Positions 47,261-58,607 of a stretch of DNA of 64,000 nucleotides are shown in pieces. Source of the DNA: Echinometra lucunter (lineage: Eukaryota; Echinodermata; Echinoidea; Camarodonta; Echinometridae); assembly GCA_029962745.1 (NCBI GenBank), contig JAPZVO010000046.1:60001-124000 (forward strand), read 5' to 3'. Numbering within the stretch: position 1 is the first letter of the stretch; each line of letters begins with the position of its first letter. Under the pieces are notes generated by a model. That model made no database searches and was not told the DNA's origin. It saw only the letters and a program-made list of their open reading frames with translations. Made by a program: the position numbers and the translations under genes.

Positions 47261-47332
47261 CTATATGCAAGTGGAATCGTTTCTGTTGCAATTAGTTATA
47301 GGTCGACCCCTTTTTTTCGTATTTTGACTGTA

Positions 47333-48067
47333 CTATTAGAAGATCCCAGAGAAGAGAAAAGCTCCAGATAGGCTTAATCTCTAAGGTTATACAGGAAGAG
47401 TTTTGTTGTATTTTGGTATAAATTCATTCCAGGTTGAAGTTTGATGTTTTTTATGTTTCCAAACGATTACAAAAACATTGGATACTAAGCCATATCTTAT
47501 GTCAATATAAGTATGTTTTTGGAGAGAGAAAGATCAATTATTTTTTGTTTTATGCATACCAAGTCAGAATTTGATTAACATATGTTAGAGTTAAGAACAT
47601 GTGTCAAGTCATGTTAAATTAAGTAGTAAGTAACATGGATTTAAAAAACATGTTATTATGAACATGTTTCCTGTTATTCACTCACATTATTTCAGTTTTG
47701 ACAACTAGAGGTTTTTTTTAGAAAACACAACCAAACACACATATTTCGTTGGTATGTAATTTTATTGGGACCAATAGACATCATGAGATGACTGTGAATT
47801 ATGTATACATTTACAGAAAAAAAGCATAAGCTTTATTATGGCAAGATTTTGAAATATTGACAGTTGTATTTTATACAGTCATTTTAAAAGGTTATAATAG
47901 TTATTACATAAGACCTTTAATACAACCCCAGTTTTATTGTTGTTATACCAGTTAACGGTTGTCTTGAAGGACAAAATTGTTTATTATAAGCATCAGTATA
48001 TGGTATGTCTATGCACATAAACCAGTTACAAAGTTGAGGTAACTTTAAATTTGTTGTGGGGGAGATC
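47333..48067 (+). other. Gypsy 3' region and polypurine tract
   Basis: Immediately after the insert one frame carries RKAPDRLNL and a stop (near 47355-47385), the usual end of Gypsy integrase reading frames. The rest is AT-rich 3' UTR. GTGGGGGAGA directly before the right LTR is a good polypurine tract for plus-strand priming. Confidence 0.75.
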
Positions 48068-48235
48068 TGTTAGATATGATATCAGTTGGCTTTCCATACT
48101 CTCATAATGATATGTGTATTGTGCATACATGTGACAAAGACTCTGCGAATAAATATGAAGACATGAACATGTACGAGAATTGGCTCTGACTATTTTGTGG
48201 TAGTTTGTGAACAACGAACCCAATAATACCCAACA
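48068..48235 (+). repeat. Right LTR of the Gypsy element (168 bp)
   Basis: TGTTAGATATG...CCCAACA. Apart from the 13-base difference, the two LTRs differ at only a few positions. Confidence 0.92.
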
Positions 48236-48569
48236 GATACCACTGACCATACTATCTTGCTCAATCGACTTGCAAATCGGTATGGGTTTCAAGAGCTTGT
48301 CTGCGAGTGGTTTTCTTCATATCTCTCCAAGCGTTCTCATGTTGTGAAAATTGGAGACCATCATTCCTTTTCTGTTGAAGACAGCTGTGGGATTCCGCAA
48401 GGCCCTGCTTTTGGGCCTCTTCTCTACACATTGTACACTGCATCTATATATGATATCATCAAAGCTCATGGACTTCATTCCATGATATATGCAGATGACA
48501 TACAAGTGCATTCAACGTTTTCACCAGGTGATAGGGATATTGCTGTAAGTCGTGTCAACAGGTGCATCC
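48236..48569 (+). pseudogene. CR1-type LINE RT core (continued)
   Basis: This resumes exactly at the target-site duplication with TTDHTILLNRLANRYGF. CGIPQGPAFGPLLYTLYT and the catalytic MIYADDIQVHS are both intact. The frame is cut at ATCC (48566-48569) by a small LINE tail; CR1 sequence continues after 48885. Confidence 0.9.
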
Positions 48570-48885
48570 GGAGGTCATGGGGAGATCGTTCATTCAGTGT
48601 GGCCGCTCCGCGTGCTTGGAACTCTCTTCCTATGGACCTTAAGACCAGCTCATCAGCAAGGTCTTTCCAGAAGAACTTAAAGACATTTCTCATGAAGAAA
48701 GCATATAATTGATTTTCCACCTAAGGCTAATTATCATTATCATTATTTGTTCATGTGTATTATGTTATGTATATGTAGTTTTTTCCTTGATTACTCAACC
48801 ATTGTTCTTGTTAAATAATTTTGTGCGCCTAGGGTGCCTTTGGCAGATTTGTGCGCGGTATAAATACAGAATTATTATTATTATT
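48570..48885 (+). mobile_element. 316-bp 5'-truncated LINE tail
   Basis: It encodes a foreign LINE C-terminus, GDRSFSVAAPRAWNSLPMDL to FLMKKAYN, then a 3' UTR with GTGCGCGGTATAAATACAGA and (ATT)n. ATCC flanks both ends (48566-48569 and 48886-48889). Removal restores the host CR1 frame (NRCI to QDITS). Confidence 0.85.
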
Positions 48886-49772
48886 ATCCAGGACATTACT
48901 TCTTAGTAACCAGAAATAAGTTGCTTGGCAATGCATCCAAGACTGAAGTTATGCATTTCACATCCAAGTTTGCTCCACCTCCACAGAATTCTCTTGTTAT
49001 CGGAGTTGACCTTTCTGCAGTTAGCAAGACACGGAACTTGGGTGTAATCATGGATAGGCATCTCACAATGACTGATCACATCACAAAAACTTGTCATTTG
49101 GCATTCATGGCCTTTCGGAAAATTGGACAGATCCGGCAATATCTAAATAGGTCTGTTAATATACTTGTACATGCTTTGATATTGTCCCATGTTGATAACT
49201 GTAATTCGTTGCTGTATGGTCTTCAAAAAAAGGAATTACTACGGGTTTAGAGAATTCAGAACACAGCAGCTAGGTTGATAGTAGGTGCTCGTTCAAGAGA
49301 TTCCATCACTCCTCTTTTAAAGAAACTCCATTGGCTACCTATCGAAAAACGTGTTATATTTAAGATTCTTATCATGTGTTTTAAAGCACAGAATAATCTT
49401 GCTTCATCTTATATATCAGATCTTATTCGTAGACACAATTCAATACGTACACTTTGATCTGCATCACAAAACCTCCTTGCAACACACCCTGTTAATATGC
49501 ATACTTATGGACACCGATCCTTTGTAGTTTCAGCCCCAGCTCTGTGGAATTCTCTACCCTTATATATTAGGAATGTAACTTCCCTTAATGATTTTAAGAG
49601 ATTTTTAAAAACATACCTTTTCCAACAATAGTGTAATGCAATTCATTGTTTGTGCTTGTCCGCTTAGAGAATTATGTAACCATACTTTTTTCTTTCTAGT
49701 GTAAAGCGCATAGAGAATTATGGTTTGATTATTATGCGCTAAATAATTCATTATTATTATTATTATTATTGT
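48886..49772 (+). pseudogene. CR1-type LINE RT thumb, C-terminus and 3' tail
   Basis: NKLLGNASKTEVMHFTSKF, LGVIMDRHLTMTDHI, LILSHVDNCNSLLYGL, then after a TAG the RIQNTAARLIVG and HWLPIEKRVIFKILI motifs. VSAPALWNSLPL and FKRFLKTYLFQQ end the ORF near 49628. The 3' UTR with TAAAGCGCATAGAGAATTAT ends in (ATT)n at about 49770. Two or three in-frame stops are present. Confidence 0.9.
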
Positions 49773-50545
49773 TATATTCCTATAAATAGTTTATGGTCAA
49801 ATGATGATAGAGATCCTTTTGATCTTTTGAAAGAGAAACTATTGGTTGCTAAACATTTCTCTAAGGTTTCATACTCCATTTTTAAGGAATCTGACCTCCC
49901 CCAAAAGAAATTGGATAAATGGAAGAAGATTTTCAATGTGGATAAGGGCAATGACGAATTGTCCTGGATTCATAAAGTCAACTTTAGATGCACTATTGAG
50001 ACACATTTGCGTTCCTTTTACTTTAAATCATTTCATAGAGCCATTGCCACAAACGAATTTCTTTATAAGATAAAAAGGTCTGACACTGAATTGTGTAATC
50101 TATATGAACCATTACCAGATTCAAATGAAACATTTTTGATACATTGCGATGTTGTAAAGCCGCTTTGGTCTGACCTAGAAAATTATCTTTCACGAAAACT
50201 TTAAAAAGATACCCTTTTCTCAGATCTTGAAAGAATGTTTGGTTGTCCCAAGGATTATCAAAATTCACCTTGTATAAATTTCTTTCTATTGTGAACTAGA
50301 TTTTATATATACCGATGCAAATTTAGGAAAGACAAGCCAAACTTCTATGGTCTTATATGTTTGATTAAAATTAAGGTTAAATCTGAATATGTAATTGCAG
50401 CTAAGCAAAACAAGCTAAGCCTTCATTTCAAGAAATTTATCTTTGAGTTTTAATCGTCAGTGATAACCTTTTTGCATGCCTGTACATGATGTAATTAGCC
50501 ATATGGCTTCTTTAGCTATGAGTACCCAATAAAAAAAAGGAAATT
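49773..50545 (+). pseudogene. Tx1-type LINE ORF2, piece C (C-terminus) and 3' end
   Basis: This resumes with IPINSLWSNDDRDPFDLL and continues through KLDKWKKIF and TIETHLRSFYFKSFHRAIAT, corresponding to the 'LRxFQxKxLHRIL' block. ETFLIHCDVVKPLWSDL follows, the post-RT region whose usual CxxC is replaced by CNLYEPL. A stop is at 50202 and the frame continues to about 50452. The 3' end AATAAAAAAAAGG lies near 50540. Confidence 0.85.
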
Positions 50546-51607
50546 AAAAAACATCATTGCCATAATTTAATCAAGTTGAAAAATATGTAACTTTGTATAT
50601 TAATCCATTCCCCAAGATCGTTATGGCTATAACTGAATTTATTTGTGAAATATTGAAAATATCGGCTCGCAGTACTTGATTCCCTCTATTTTTGCCCACT
50701 ATATTCGTTTGTCTGCCATTGGCACAATTGTAATCTAAAGTTGCACTGTGTCATGGACCTGGGTTTTTTCTGTTTATTTGTTTTCACTTTTCTATGATTT
50801 TACTGCATAGAGATGATACAGATAAAAGTTAAACTATTGTCATAAATCCATTTGACTAAACTCTACAACTCTACAACAAAAAAGTAATCCCCCTAAACAA
50901 AATGCTCTAATTTTTTATCGAAGAAGTTTTGAGCAAAACGGCTCGGCATGAACTTTCCTACCCTAATTAACTAATTAACACTAACTAACTTCTCTGTGGA
51001 AATGAGATTGATTCTTGAAGTCACGAATGGGTGAGCAGGCACTAAAGAAAAAAATAATGTCATTTTATAAAGTTCACAAGCATCATATATTGAAACACAT
51101 CTCAAGTTTTCAGCGTTTGAAGGCATGCACCATGATCCTTATGTGCTTTCCAATATACCAAATGACCCGAGGGCCAAATTTCACGCTTGAGTGATCACAA
51201 GGTGAAAATTGCAAAAACTGCAGTGTTGACATCTTTCTTGCGCTAAATTTGATCTAATGCAAAGGAATTCGTGTTTTGGACTGGTGTTTGCAACTTTTGC
51301 AATTGATACCTATTAATTCACGGTTTAATGAACACTTAGTAAAACAGAAATATCACCATGTTGAAATTATCAAGTACTTGGCGCTTTATTTTTATTTTCA
51401 TTGTTTGCACTAAAAATCATACTAATAACATTTTAGCATGTTTATATGACCGATGTACAGTATTAATGCTCCCATGGTATTTTATAATAATGGTATTTTT
51501 TATTTCCAGATCATTTCGCAGCATGAGCTGAATTGTACAAACTTTTACAAATAAAAATGAAAGTATAGATACAGCAAACCTCAATGTAAAATAATACTAC
51601 AAGAATA
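50546..51607. other. Intron sequence, nothing recognised
   Basis: AT-rich DNA with no domain, repeat array or RNA gene that I can support. Confidence 0.5.
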
Positions 51608-52647
51608 CACTGTTGGTCATAAAGGTGGAATATTTTCACCAAATTTTTACTGCATAATTTTATCAATATGATTTGAAAATGGCGTGTATGATGCACGATA
51701 ATCACTTTACTTTATTATTCTGCCTCTTAAACACATTTGACAGTGATTTTTAACAAGGTTATGTCCTGCGTGTTGGATGTCGTGAGAATAATGACGACAA
51801 TACACACTAAATTAAAGGTTATAAAATCGTTAATTTCAGCCTCTGTCAGTTTTCCAGATGATTTCTCTTTTTGTGTGTGTGATTGAATGGACGAATTTGC
51901 ATCAAAATGGAGTCATTGTTCTTACTCAGTCACTAGAATCAGGTATGTCCACCCCTCGCACGAACCAGCGCATGCAGACATCATGCCATGCTGTCCACTA
52001 GGTTGTTGATGACGTCAGCAGGTGTAGCGCGCAATTTTTCCATCAGAGTATCTTTCAACTCCAGCAGACTGAGGAATGACCTCCCTGTCGATGGCTCGAC
52101 CAAGGGCAGCCCATGCACGTACTATGGGGTTCATATCATGTCTTGTTGACAATCTGGGAGGTCCTGGGAATTTCCATGACAGCACATTTCCGGCCTCAAC
52201 TTGACGTTTCAGGATCTTAAAGACTGGACTCCTTGATGTCCTTAGGACTTCTGCGTTGCCAGTCTGTGGCCCTCCTTCTGCAGAGCTACCACTCTGCCGC
52301 ATGTTGCTTTTGCCGTTGGACCGGTCACAGTCCAAGGAACGTCTCTACCGATTTTTGTTGCAAACAGAAGAAGGAACTAAAAGAAAATGCAATCTTCTTA
52401 TACGCAGTGCTAAATCAGGGAAAGGGACCGAATATCATATGCATAGGCTTTTATTGTCAATATTGTCTACAACAAAAGAAATTATGATGTAATACAATTC
52501 TTTTCATGTTATGATGACACCTGTGTAATAGAGTAACATTATGTAATCACTCAAATATCATCTTGTCTGCGCCTGGACTTTCAATACCCCCGAAAACTGT
52601 ATATCTTTATTCAAAAACATTTCATTCCACCTTTATGACCAACAGTG
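51608..52647 (-). mobile_element. Tc1/mariner element relic, 1.04 kb
   Basis: The inverted ends CACTGTTGGTCATAAAGGTG (51608) and the complement ending at 52647 lie between TA dinucleotides (51606-51607 and 52648-52649), as for Tc1/mariner elements. A degraded transposase C-terminus lies inside on the minus strand. The length is about two thirds of a full Tc1 element. Confidence 0.85.
51940..52330 (-). pseudogene. Tc1-type transposase C-terminal relic
   Basis: On the minus strand WKFPGPPRLS and MNPIVRAWAALGRAI match the 'WPARSPDLNPIEHVWDALGR' block that holds the last catalytic residue. The catalytic Glu of IEHVW now reads IVRAW. In a shifted frame VINNLVDSM, then a stop and LVRARGGHT follow, the characteristic Tc1 transposase end. 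The N-terminal DNA-binding and first Asp regions were not found. Confidence 0.8.
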
Positions 52648-52649
52648 TA

Positions 52650-54019
52650 TATACAAAGCATGAAGAAATGTGAGACCGATAACACAATTTTTGCGATATG
52701 AATGAAAGTCACCAACATCACGAACAGAAAATTTTAAATAATCATACATAGCGGTAGTTAATTCGGGATTAATTACTTTCATGGAAAGTTCACACTTAAG
52801 TGAGCACGTGGGACTGAAAAAGCTAATTTTTCACTTATGGACCAAAACTGAATTGTTTGATGTAGGTAACCATCATAAGTCTTGTTTGGCAGTTTACTTG
52901 ATTCAATTTTCATCGAAATCTCTTGCGCTTCAGTGAACAAAAGAGACAAGAAAGTTTTGAAAATGAGAAGAAAGTTTAGCGCCTTGTCCCTTTTCCGTGC
53001 CATACTAGATACATAAGTTGACGTAAGATCCTGTTAGTTAGAGATTTCTGAAAGATATGTGCCAACTTTGATGAAAAAAAAATTGCACTAGAATGAACAA
53101 TAATCATGAATAAAAATAGGCCAAAAATAGACTGATAGCTCAGTTCATCCCCCTTTTCTGTTAGTATCGTGTTCACTCAACTATGCAATTTCTAGCCAAA
53201 TATCAGAATAACGGTTTAGAAAGTTGATAACGGATATTGCGTTACACAAACAGAGCTGAAATTGAAATGAGCATATGCATATGTTATATTTACAGGAAAT
53301 GTTAGCATTTATTGCTTCATTTGAGTGTGCTCACTCAGCCATGACAACACTGCTTCTTCTGATCTTCATACGACACTTGATGATACTAGTTAGTAACAAT
53401 ATGTCATTTCTTTAAAAACAACTTAATGGATTTTGTCATTTTAGGAAGGTTGAACATGGCCATTTTCCCTCTAAAATTGTACTCACCCAAGAGTGAAAAA
53501 AATGTTAAAGGTCTCAGGATAGATGCGAGTCGGTCAAACGATGACTAATGAAACAACTACAGCACTTAAACAGAAAGCAGTAACAGAATTTGCCCAAAAA
53601 AATTGTTTCACAGACCCCCCCCCAAAAAAAAAGAAGAAGAAAATAATAATATTAATTAGATAAATACATAAATTAATTAATCAATCAATAAATGAAATTT
53701 TAAAAATCCAAATAGAATTAAAAATTAAAAAAAATAAAAATTGATTGAAAAAATTGATTTTTGCATTCAGTGTATGCTCACTCATTCATGACTCAATGGA
53801 TCAATCTTATTTTTACACGGACTCAGTTATTGTAGAAACATTTCTGCCAAGTCATTTTCGTCGAAACCTCTTTGTTAAAAAGTTACAGCATTTTGCCGGG
53901 GGGGGGGGGGAGTTACTTTTTTGTTGTTGTTGTGTTTATGAACATGTTCATCGAGTAAGTGTGATTGGGGAATGGGGGGGTTTGAGATTTGATGAAAAAA
54001 AAGTGAAAATGAATGTAGG

Positions 54020-54057
<38 letters not shown>

Positions 54058-54371
54058 AGAGCAGGAGGAGGAGGAACAAGAGAAAAGATCATTTGAAAAG
54101 AAGGAAAAAGATTGGAGAAGAGTGCAAAGACAGAAAACAATAAACGGAGGAAATTAAAGTGTGAGTGGGGAACAGGACCAGGATGGAAGATAAATAACCA
54201 GAACGAGAAAATGGAAAAGAAGAACAAATAAAATGGAAACAATATCCAGACTAGTTAGAAACGGGCAGAGATGAAGAAGTTGAGAGGCAGGTGTACACAA
54301 ACATCAACCCTACTAACACGTGGACATGATGGGCTCCTCTCCGTTGTAAGTGGCCTTCCGGAAACCTGACA

Positions 54372-54423
<52 letters not shown>

Positions 54424-54599
54424 TGAAATATTCATCGACCTCTCTTTAATATAGGGCTGTTTTAAAATGCCATTGACGTTGTTTCCTTTTGTCACAATTT
54501 TGTGAATGGAGTAATGATCATAATAGGGGGTTGATTGGCTATTCACGGCTAGTCGTCGGTCAACTCTATTTATGTGTAGCGTTGCGTCCAAACGTTTGT
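52650..54599. other. Intron sequence with simple repeats, no gene
   Basis: Contains C/A tracts at 53616-53632 and 54371-54419, a poly(G) run at 53899-53910, an AT-rich stretch at 53640-53760 and (GA)n at 54023-54053. Frames across these tracts (for example 53745-54143) are low-complexity artefacts. Confidence 0.6.
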
Positions 54600-54748
54600 G
54601 CGTTGTGTCTTGTGTTGTGTGTATTGTAATGTTTTTGTCATTGTTTTCTGTTTGTGTCGTTGTTGTTTGTGTTTGTTTGATGTCACAAAAAAATTAAAAA
54701 AAAATTCCACGGGATTTGATTTTCTTAGCTTCACGATAAAGTTGACTT

Positions 54749-57610
54749 ATGATGGATAGTTTCAGTATCATTACTTTGAACTGTCGAGGTTTAGGAAATA
54801 GTGAAAAAAGAAATGATGTTTTGGAATATGTTAAGGCAAAGAGGTTTCAAATTTGCTGCTTGCAAGATACTCACTTTGTAATTGAAGAAGAAGCTTCCAT
54901 AAAACGTTTTTGGGGAGATAATTTTTTTTTTCAGTCACAAAGCATCCAATGCAAGGGGTGTTGCTATTTGTTTGGGGAAGGGGTGGAATTTAATGTAAAT
55001 CAGATTGAACGGTCAAAAGAAGGGAATTTTGTTGGTCTAGACCTACATATACATGACTATGAAATATCGTTGATATCATTGTATGGCCCTAATCATGACA
55101 ATGTAAGTTTTTATGCAGATATTGAAAGAATTGCTCTGGAATTTTAAAAAATCCTCTAACAATTCTATGCGGAGATTGGAACATGGTCCAAGATTTTGAT
55201 AAAGATACATATAATTATATTCGTCTGAATAACCCTAATGCCAAGAAAAAAGTTGATCAAATGAAGAATGATTTAAACTTGGTAGACCCATGGAGAGAAT
55301 TACATGCCAATGAAAAGACGTTTACATGGCGTCAACCTACTCCCATTAAGGCAGCCAGACTTGATTATTTTTTAGTCTCCACAGAACTATTGTCACTAGT
55401 TAACAAAATAGAGATTTTACCTGGATACAGATCAGATCACTACCTAGTGAAATTATCTCTGAATTTAAATGACTATAGCGTAGGTCCAGGTTATTGGAAA
55501 TTCAACAATTCATTGTTAAGGGATGATTTTTATGTAGAACAGATTAAAGGTGCTATCCAACAAACGATTAAGGCCTATTCAGTCCAACGTGACAACAATT
55601 CAAGTAGATGTGAGGCAGAAGGACACGATACACTATATGAGTTTACTGTTAATGATCAATTATTTTTTGATACGTTGTTGACAGTAATCAGAGGTGAAAC
55701 AATTTCATATGCAACTAGGAAAAAGAAAAGGTTGGCTAATTTGGAAGGTGATTTAGAGAAAGAAATTGTAAACTTAGAGAAGACATCGATATTAAAAACA
55801 GCCAAAGATAGGGAGTTAGTTATACTGAATGAGAAAAAAACCCAGCTGGAATCATTAAGAAAAGAGACAATGGAAGGAATATAGTTAAGATCTAAAATTA
55901 AATGGATGGAGTTCGGTGAGAAACCATCAAAATATTTTTTTAATTTAGAAAAAAGAAATGCTGTGAATAAACGGATATGCAAACTGATTACTAACGAAAA
56001 CAAGGAGATTACGGCACAGGATGATATTATATCAGAAATTGTTTCATTTTATTCGAAATTGTATTGAATGGATCAGTAAGGGAATTGAACTCCGCATTAA
56101 ACATTTTAGATGAATATAACACAATGTCGGGTTTGAAGGTTAATATACAGAAGACACATGCCATTTGGATTGGAGGATATAAAAACAAGAAATATGGTAT
56201 TCTTTTAAATAAGAATCTAAATTATTTCAGATATCTAGGTATAGACTTCTGTACGGATTTGCACAGAATGACATTTCAAAATTATCATGAAAAATTTATA
56301 GAGATTAAAAGTCAAATGACATCTTGGTTAAAACGACACTTAACTGTTTTTGGAAGAGTTACAGTTGTCAAATCACTGTTGGTATCCCAATTAAACTACC
56401 TTATTTTGTCTCTACCAAATCCAGATGAACAATTTTTGAAAGATATAAACGCGCAGTTTTATAGATTCATTTGGGGGGAAAAATCTGATAAAGTAAGTAG
56501 AAATCAAATGTCGCAAAGTTACTCAGACGGAGGGGTCAGAATGATAGATATAAACATACACTGTCAACATGGTCAATCACTGAAAATCTCATGGATGAAG
56601 AAATTGGTAAATGGTTCCATTGATAGTAATATCCTCTGTCTTTTACAATCTTTTTTGCCTGAACGACAAGACTTGAAATTATACATGGGAAATACATATT
56701 TTCGAGAATTGGCAAATAAAACAAAAAATCCTTTTTGGAAAGAGATGTTCACGGCTTATAGTACACTTTTATCCATTCACTATGCCAAAATATCATGTCA
56801 ACCGTTATGGAATAATGATTACATTAAATTAAGTAATAGCGCAATCTATAACAAAACATTGTGTAAAAAGGGTGTCCGCTTTGTCAATGATATATTACAT
56901 TCAAATGGCATTTTTCTCTCTCTGAAAGATCTTAAAGAAAAGTATAATATTCAAATAAATTTTCTTTTTTATCGTGGATTATGTGATGCAATTCGAGAAG
57001 GATACAAATATACAACTTTTAACAGGGTGCAACAACCCCTTTTTCCAGCTACAATGGCACTTGTTATGAAACACATTAAGGGATGCGCACACATCTATGC
57101 AACCTTCTTGAAGAAAATGAAAGTAGAATGCAGAAGCTTTCTTAAATGGAAATGTATTTTTGATCTGAATGAAAAGAATTGGGAAGCATATTGTTCTATT
57201 GCTTTTGACTGTACGATAGACGTTGGCTTACGATGGTTCCAGTTTAACATATTGCAACGCATATTATATACAAATGATTTACTGTTTAAAATGAATTTAG
57301 TCCCCCCAAAAGAATGTACTTTTTGTAACGAACAGAACGAAACAGTTATCCATCTTCTGTGTGAATGTACGCATGTTAAACATATTTGGGATAGGTTGGA
57401 ACACTGGATTTACAATAGAACCGGAAATAGAAATACAAGATAAATTATTTGGTTTACGAGGTACAAATAATGATGCATTAAACTGTATATTGATAGTAGT
57501 GCGACAGATGGTATATATTTGCAAAATGGAGAGACAACTGCCTGATTTTGATAATATTAAAGTATCGCTGGTAAATTATGTCAAAAACTAAAAGTACATT
57601 GCAGACTCAA
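54749..57610 (+). pseudogene. Tx1-type LINE ORF2 without RT core
   Basis: The endonuclease starts with SIITLNCRGLG and ICCLQDTHF, continues with ISLYGPNHDN, and, after a stop/frameshift near 55146, ILCGDWNMVQD, KAARLDYFLVS and GYRSDHYLVKL, covering all standard APE motifs. The linker (55460-56060) reaches WMEFGEKPSKYFFNLEKRNA and SFYSKLY. At about 56065 the sequence jumps to NGSVRELNSALNILDEY and GLKVNIQKTHAIWIGG, which normally follow the catalytic box. Most of the RT, including its YADD, is therefore missing. From 56064 a 459-codon frame runs uninterrupted through the post-RT region, including RWFQFNILQRILYTNDLL and CTFCNEQNETVIHLLCEC, the zinc-finger-like CCHC motif. The C-terminus continues in other frames to about 57610. 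Confidence 0.85.
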
Positions 57611-57913
57611 ATTGTAAAAAAGATTTATTTGCAAGAAAATGGTTTCAGTTTAGAGAACTATTTACATGACGATGTATTTTTATTTCAACTTCTTTATACA
57701 GTACCGGTTGGCTTTCTTAGTGTTCGTGTTCGCGCTGTTCGGCCGGAACAGTATGGTTAGTGTACCATTTCTTCTTTTTTGTTATTCTCCGGCTGAATGG
57801 TGCGGACAGGTGACCGGAGGTGTCGACTCGTGCTGTACCTTTTTTTCTGTTTTTCAAATAACTCGTAGTATTCAGACCTCATTTGCTGTATACGCCAATA
57901 TTCAAAAGATGAG

Positions 57914-57916
<3 letters not shown>

Positions 57917-57960
<44 letters not shown>
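57917..57960. repeat. (TA)n microsatellite
   Basis: About 22 TA repeats. The MITE at 57961 lies inside this tract, with further TA repeats after its right end (58608-58618). Confidence 0.95.
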
Positions 57961-57962
<2 letters not shown>

Positions 57963-58607
57963 TCCCTGTTTTCACGAAGTGACGGATACGAGGAAAATCG
58001 TAATTTTTCCATTTTTAGTTTTTTTGCATTTTTGGACATCTTTCACTAACATCTTGAACTTCACAGAGTTTCAGACCGTAATAACGTCTAATTACGTAAC
58101 TATGGCAATGACGTCAACAAGAAAATACCTAGTAAAAGGATTTTCTGTTTTCACGAAGTGACGGCTTTCAGCCGTCCCATATGCTTTACGTGTGCGGCTG
58201 AGTTCCGTCACTTCGTGAAAACACATAAAAGAGCGCGTCTTCGCTTTGAATACGTGATCGCGCAGAATTAGGTCAAATGCGCGCTCATCAAGTCCCATTT
58301 GTTTAACACGCATGCGGATGAGATCCGTCACTTCGTGAAAACAAAATCACAGTGGAACCTTGAATTTTTGTTTTCACGAAATGATGGCATTGTTTACACC
58401 TCGTTTTCTTTTAAAATATAAAAAGAATAAGCAAATGATTGATAATGAAAATTGTCCAGAATATGCCCTATACGAGGATATAAAATTTATTTACCCTTCA
58501 TACATTAAAGAGGTTGAGATTGAGGTCTGAAACTTTGAAAGCGATTTACTCAAAACTAGCTTTTTTAAAGTTGCGCGCTCATCCGTCACTTCGTGAAAAC
58601 AGGGACG
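57961..58607 (-). mobile_element. 647-bp MITE, copy 2 (reverse orientation)
   Basis: Reverse complement of 19762-20408, the same length and nearly identical, differing mainly near the inner side of one end. It is inserted in (TA)n, consistent with a TA-containing target. The open frame 58092-58331 is shared with copy 1 only because of this identity. Confidence 0.9.

Larger units (their letters stand above)
37508..47330. mobile_element. 9.8-kb long-inverted-repeat element inserted in Gypsy
   Basis: The ends are CAGTCAAAATA at 37508 and its complement ending at 47330, each next to TA (37506-37507 and 47331-47332). This is the TA duplication and CAGT start of Tc1/mariner-type elements, though a 3-bp TTA duplication starting five bases further out is also possible. 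After about 110 bp of matching terminal sequence, both arms become the same tandem repeat array in opposite orientation: 4.4 kb on the left and 1.7 kb on the right. The centre (42030-45550) has no transposase I can recognise. Removing the insert rejoins the Gypsy 3' coding tail. Confidence 0.85.
33213..48235 (+). mobile_element. Ty3/Gypsy LTR retrotransposon, interrupted
   Basis: LTRs at 33213-33367 and 48068-48235 are flanked by a 5-bp target-site duplication, GATAC (33208-33212 and 48236-48240). The order gag, protease, RT, RNase H, integrase is that of Ty3/Gypsy. Without the 9.8-kb insert at 37508-47330 the element is about 5.2 kb. No envelope-like frame was seen. gag is open and pol is broken. 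Confidence 0.93.
28500..49772 (+). mobile_element. CR1-type LINE inserted in the Tx1 LINE, itself broken by three insertions
   Basis: It is flanked by TATAT (28495-28499 and 49773-49777). Joining the Tx1 sequence across it gives a continuous frame (THKY to IPINSLWS). The CR1 body order is: N-terminus with a 2A-like motif, endonuclease, [LINE insert 29391-31905], endonuclease end and RT, [Gypsy 33213-48235], RT core, [LINE tail 48570-48885], RT thumb and C-terminus, and a 3' tail ending in (ATT)n. Numerous stops show that it is dead. Confidence 0.85.

Noticed and set aside
33213..48235. An envelope gene, making the Gypsy element an endogenous retrovirus
   Set aside because: After integrase only a short coding tail, 3' UTR and polypurine tract precede the right LTR once the insert is removed. 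No envelope-like frame is present.
53745..54242. Glu/Arg-rich and Ser/Leu-rich overlapping frames
   Set aside because: Both strands read the same (GA)n and A-rich low-complexity sequence.
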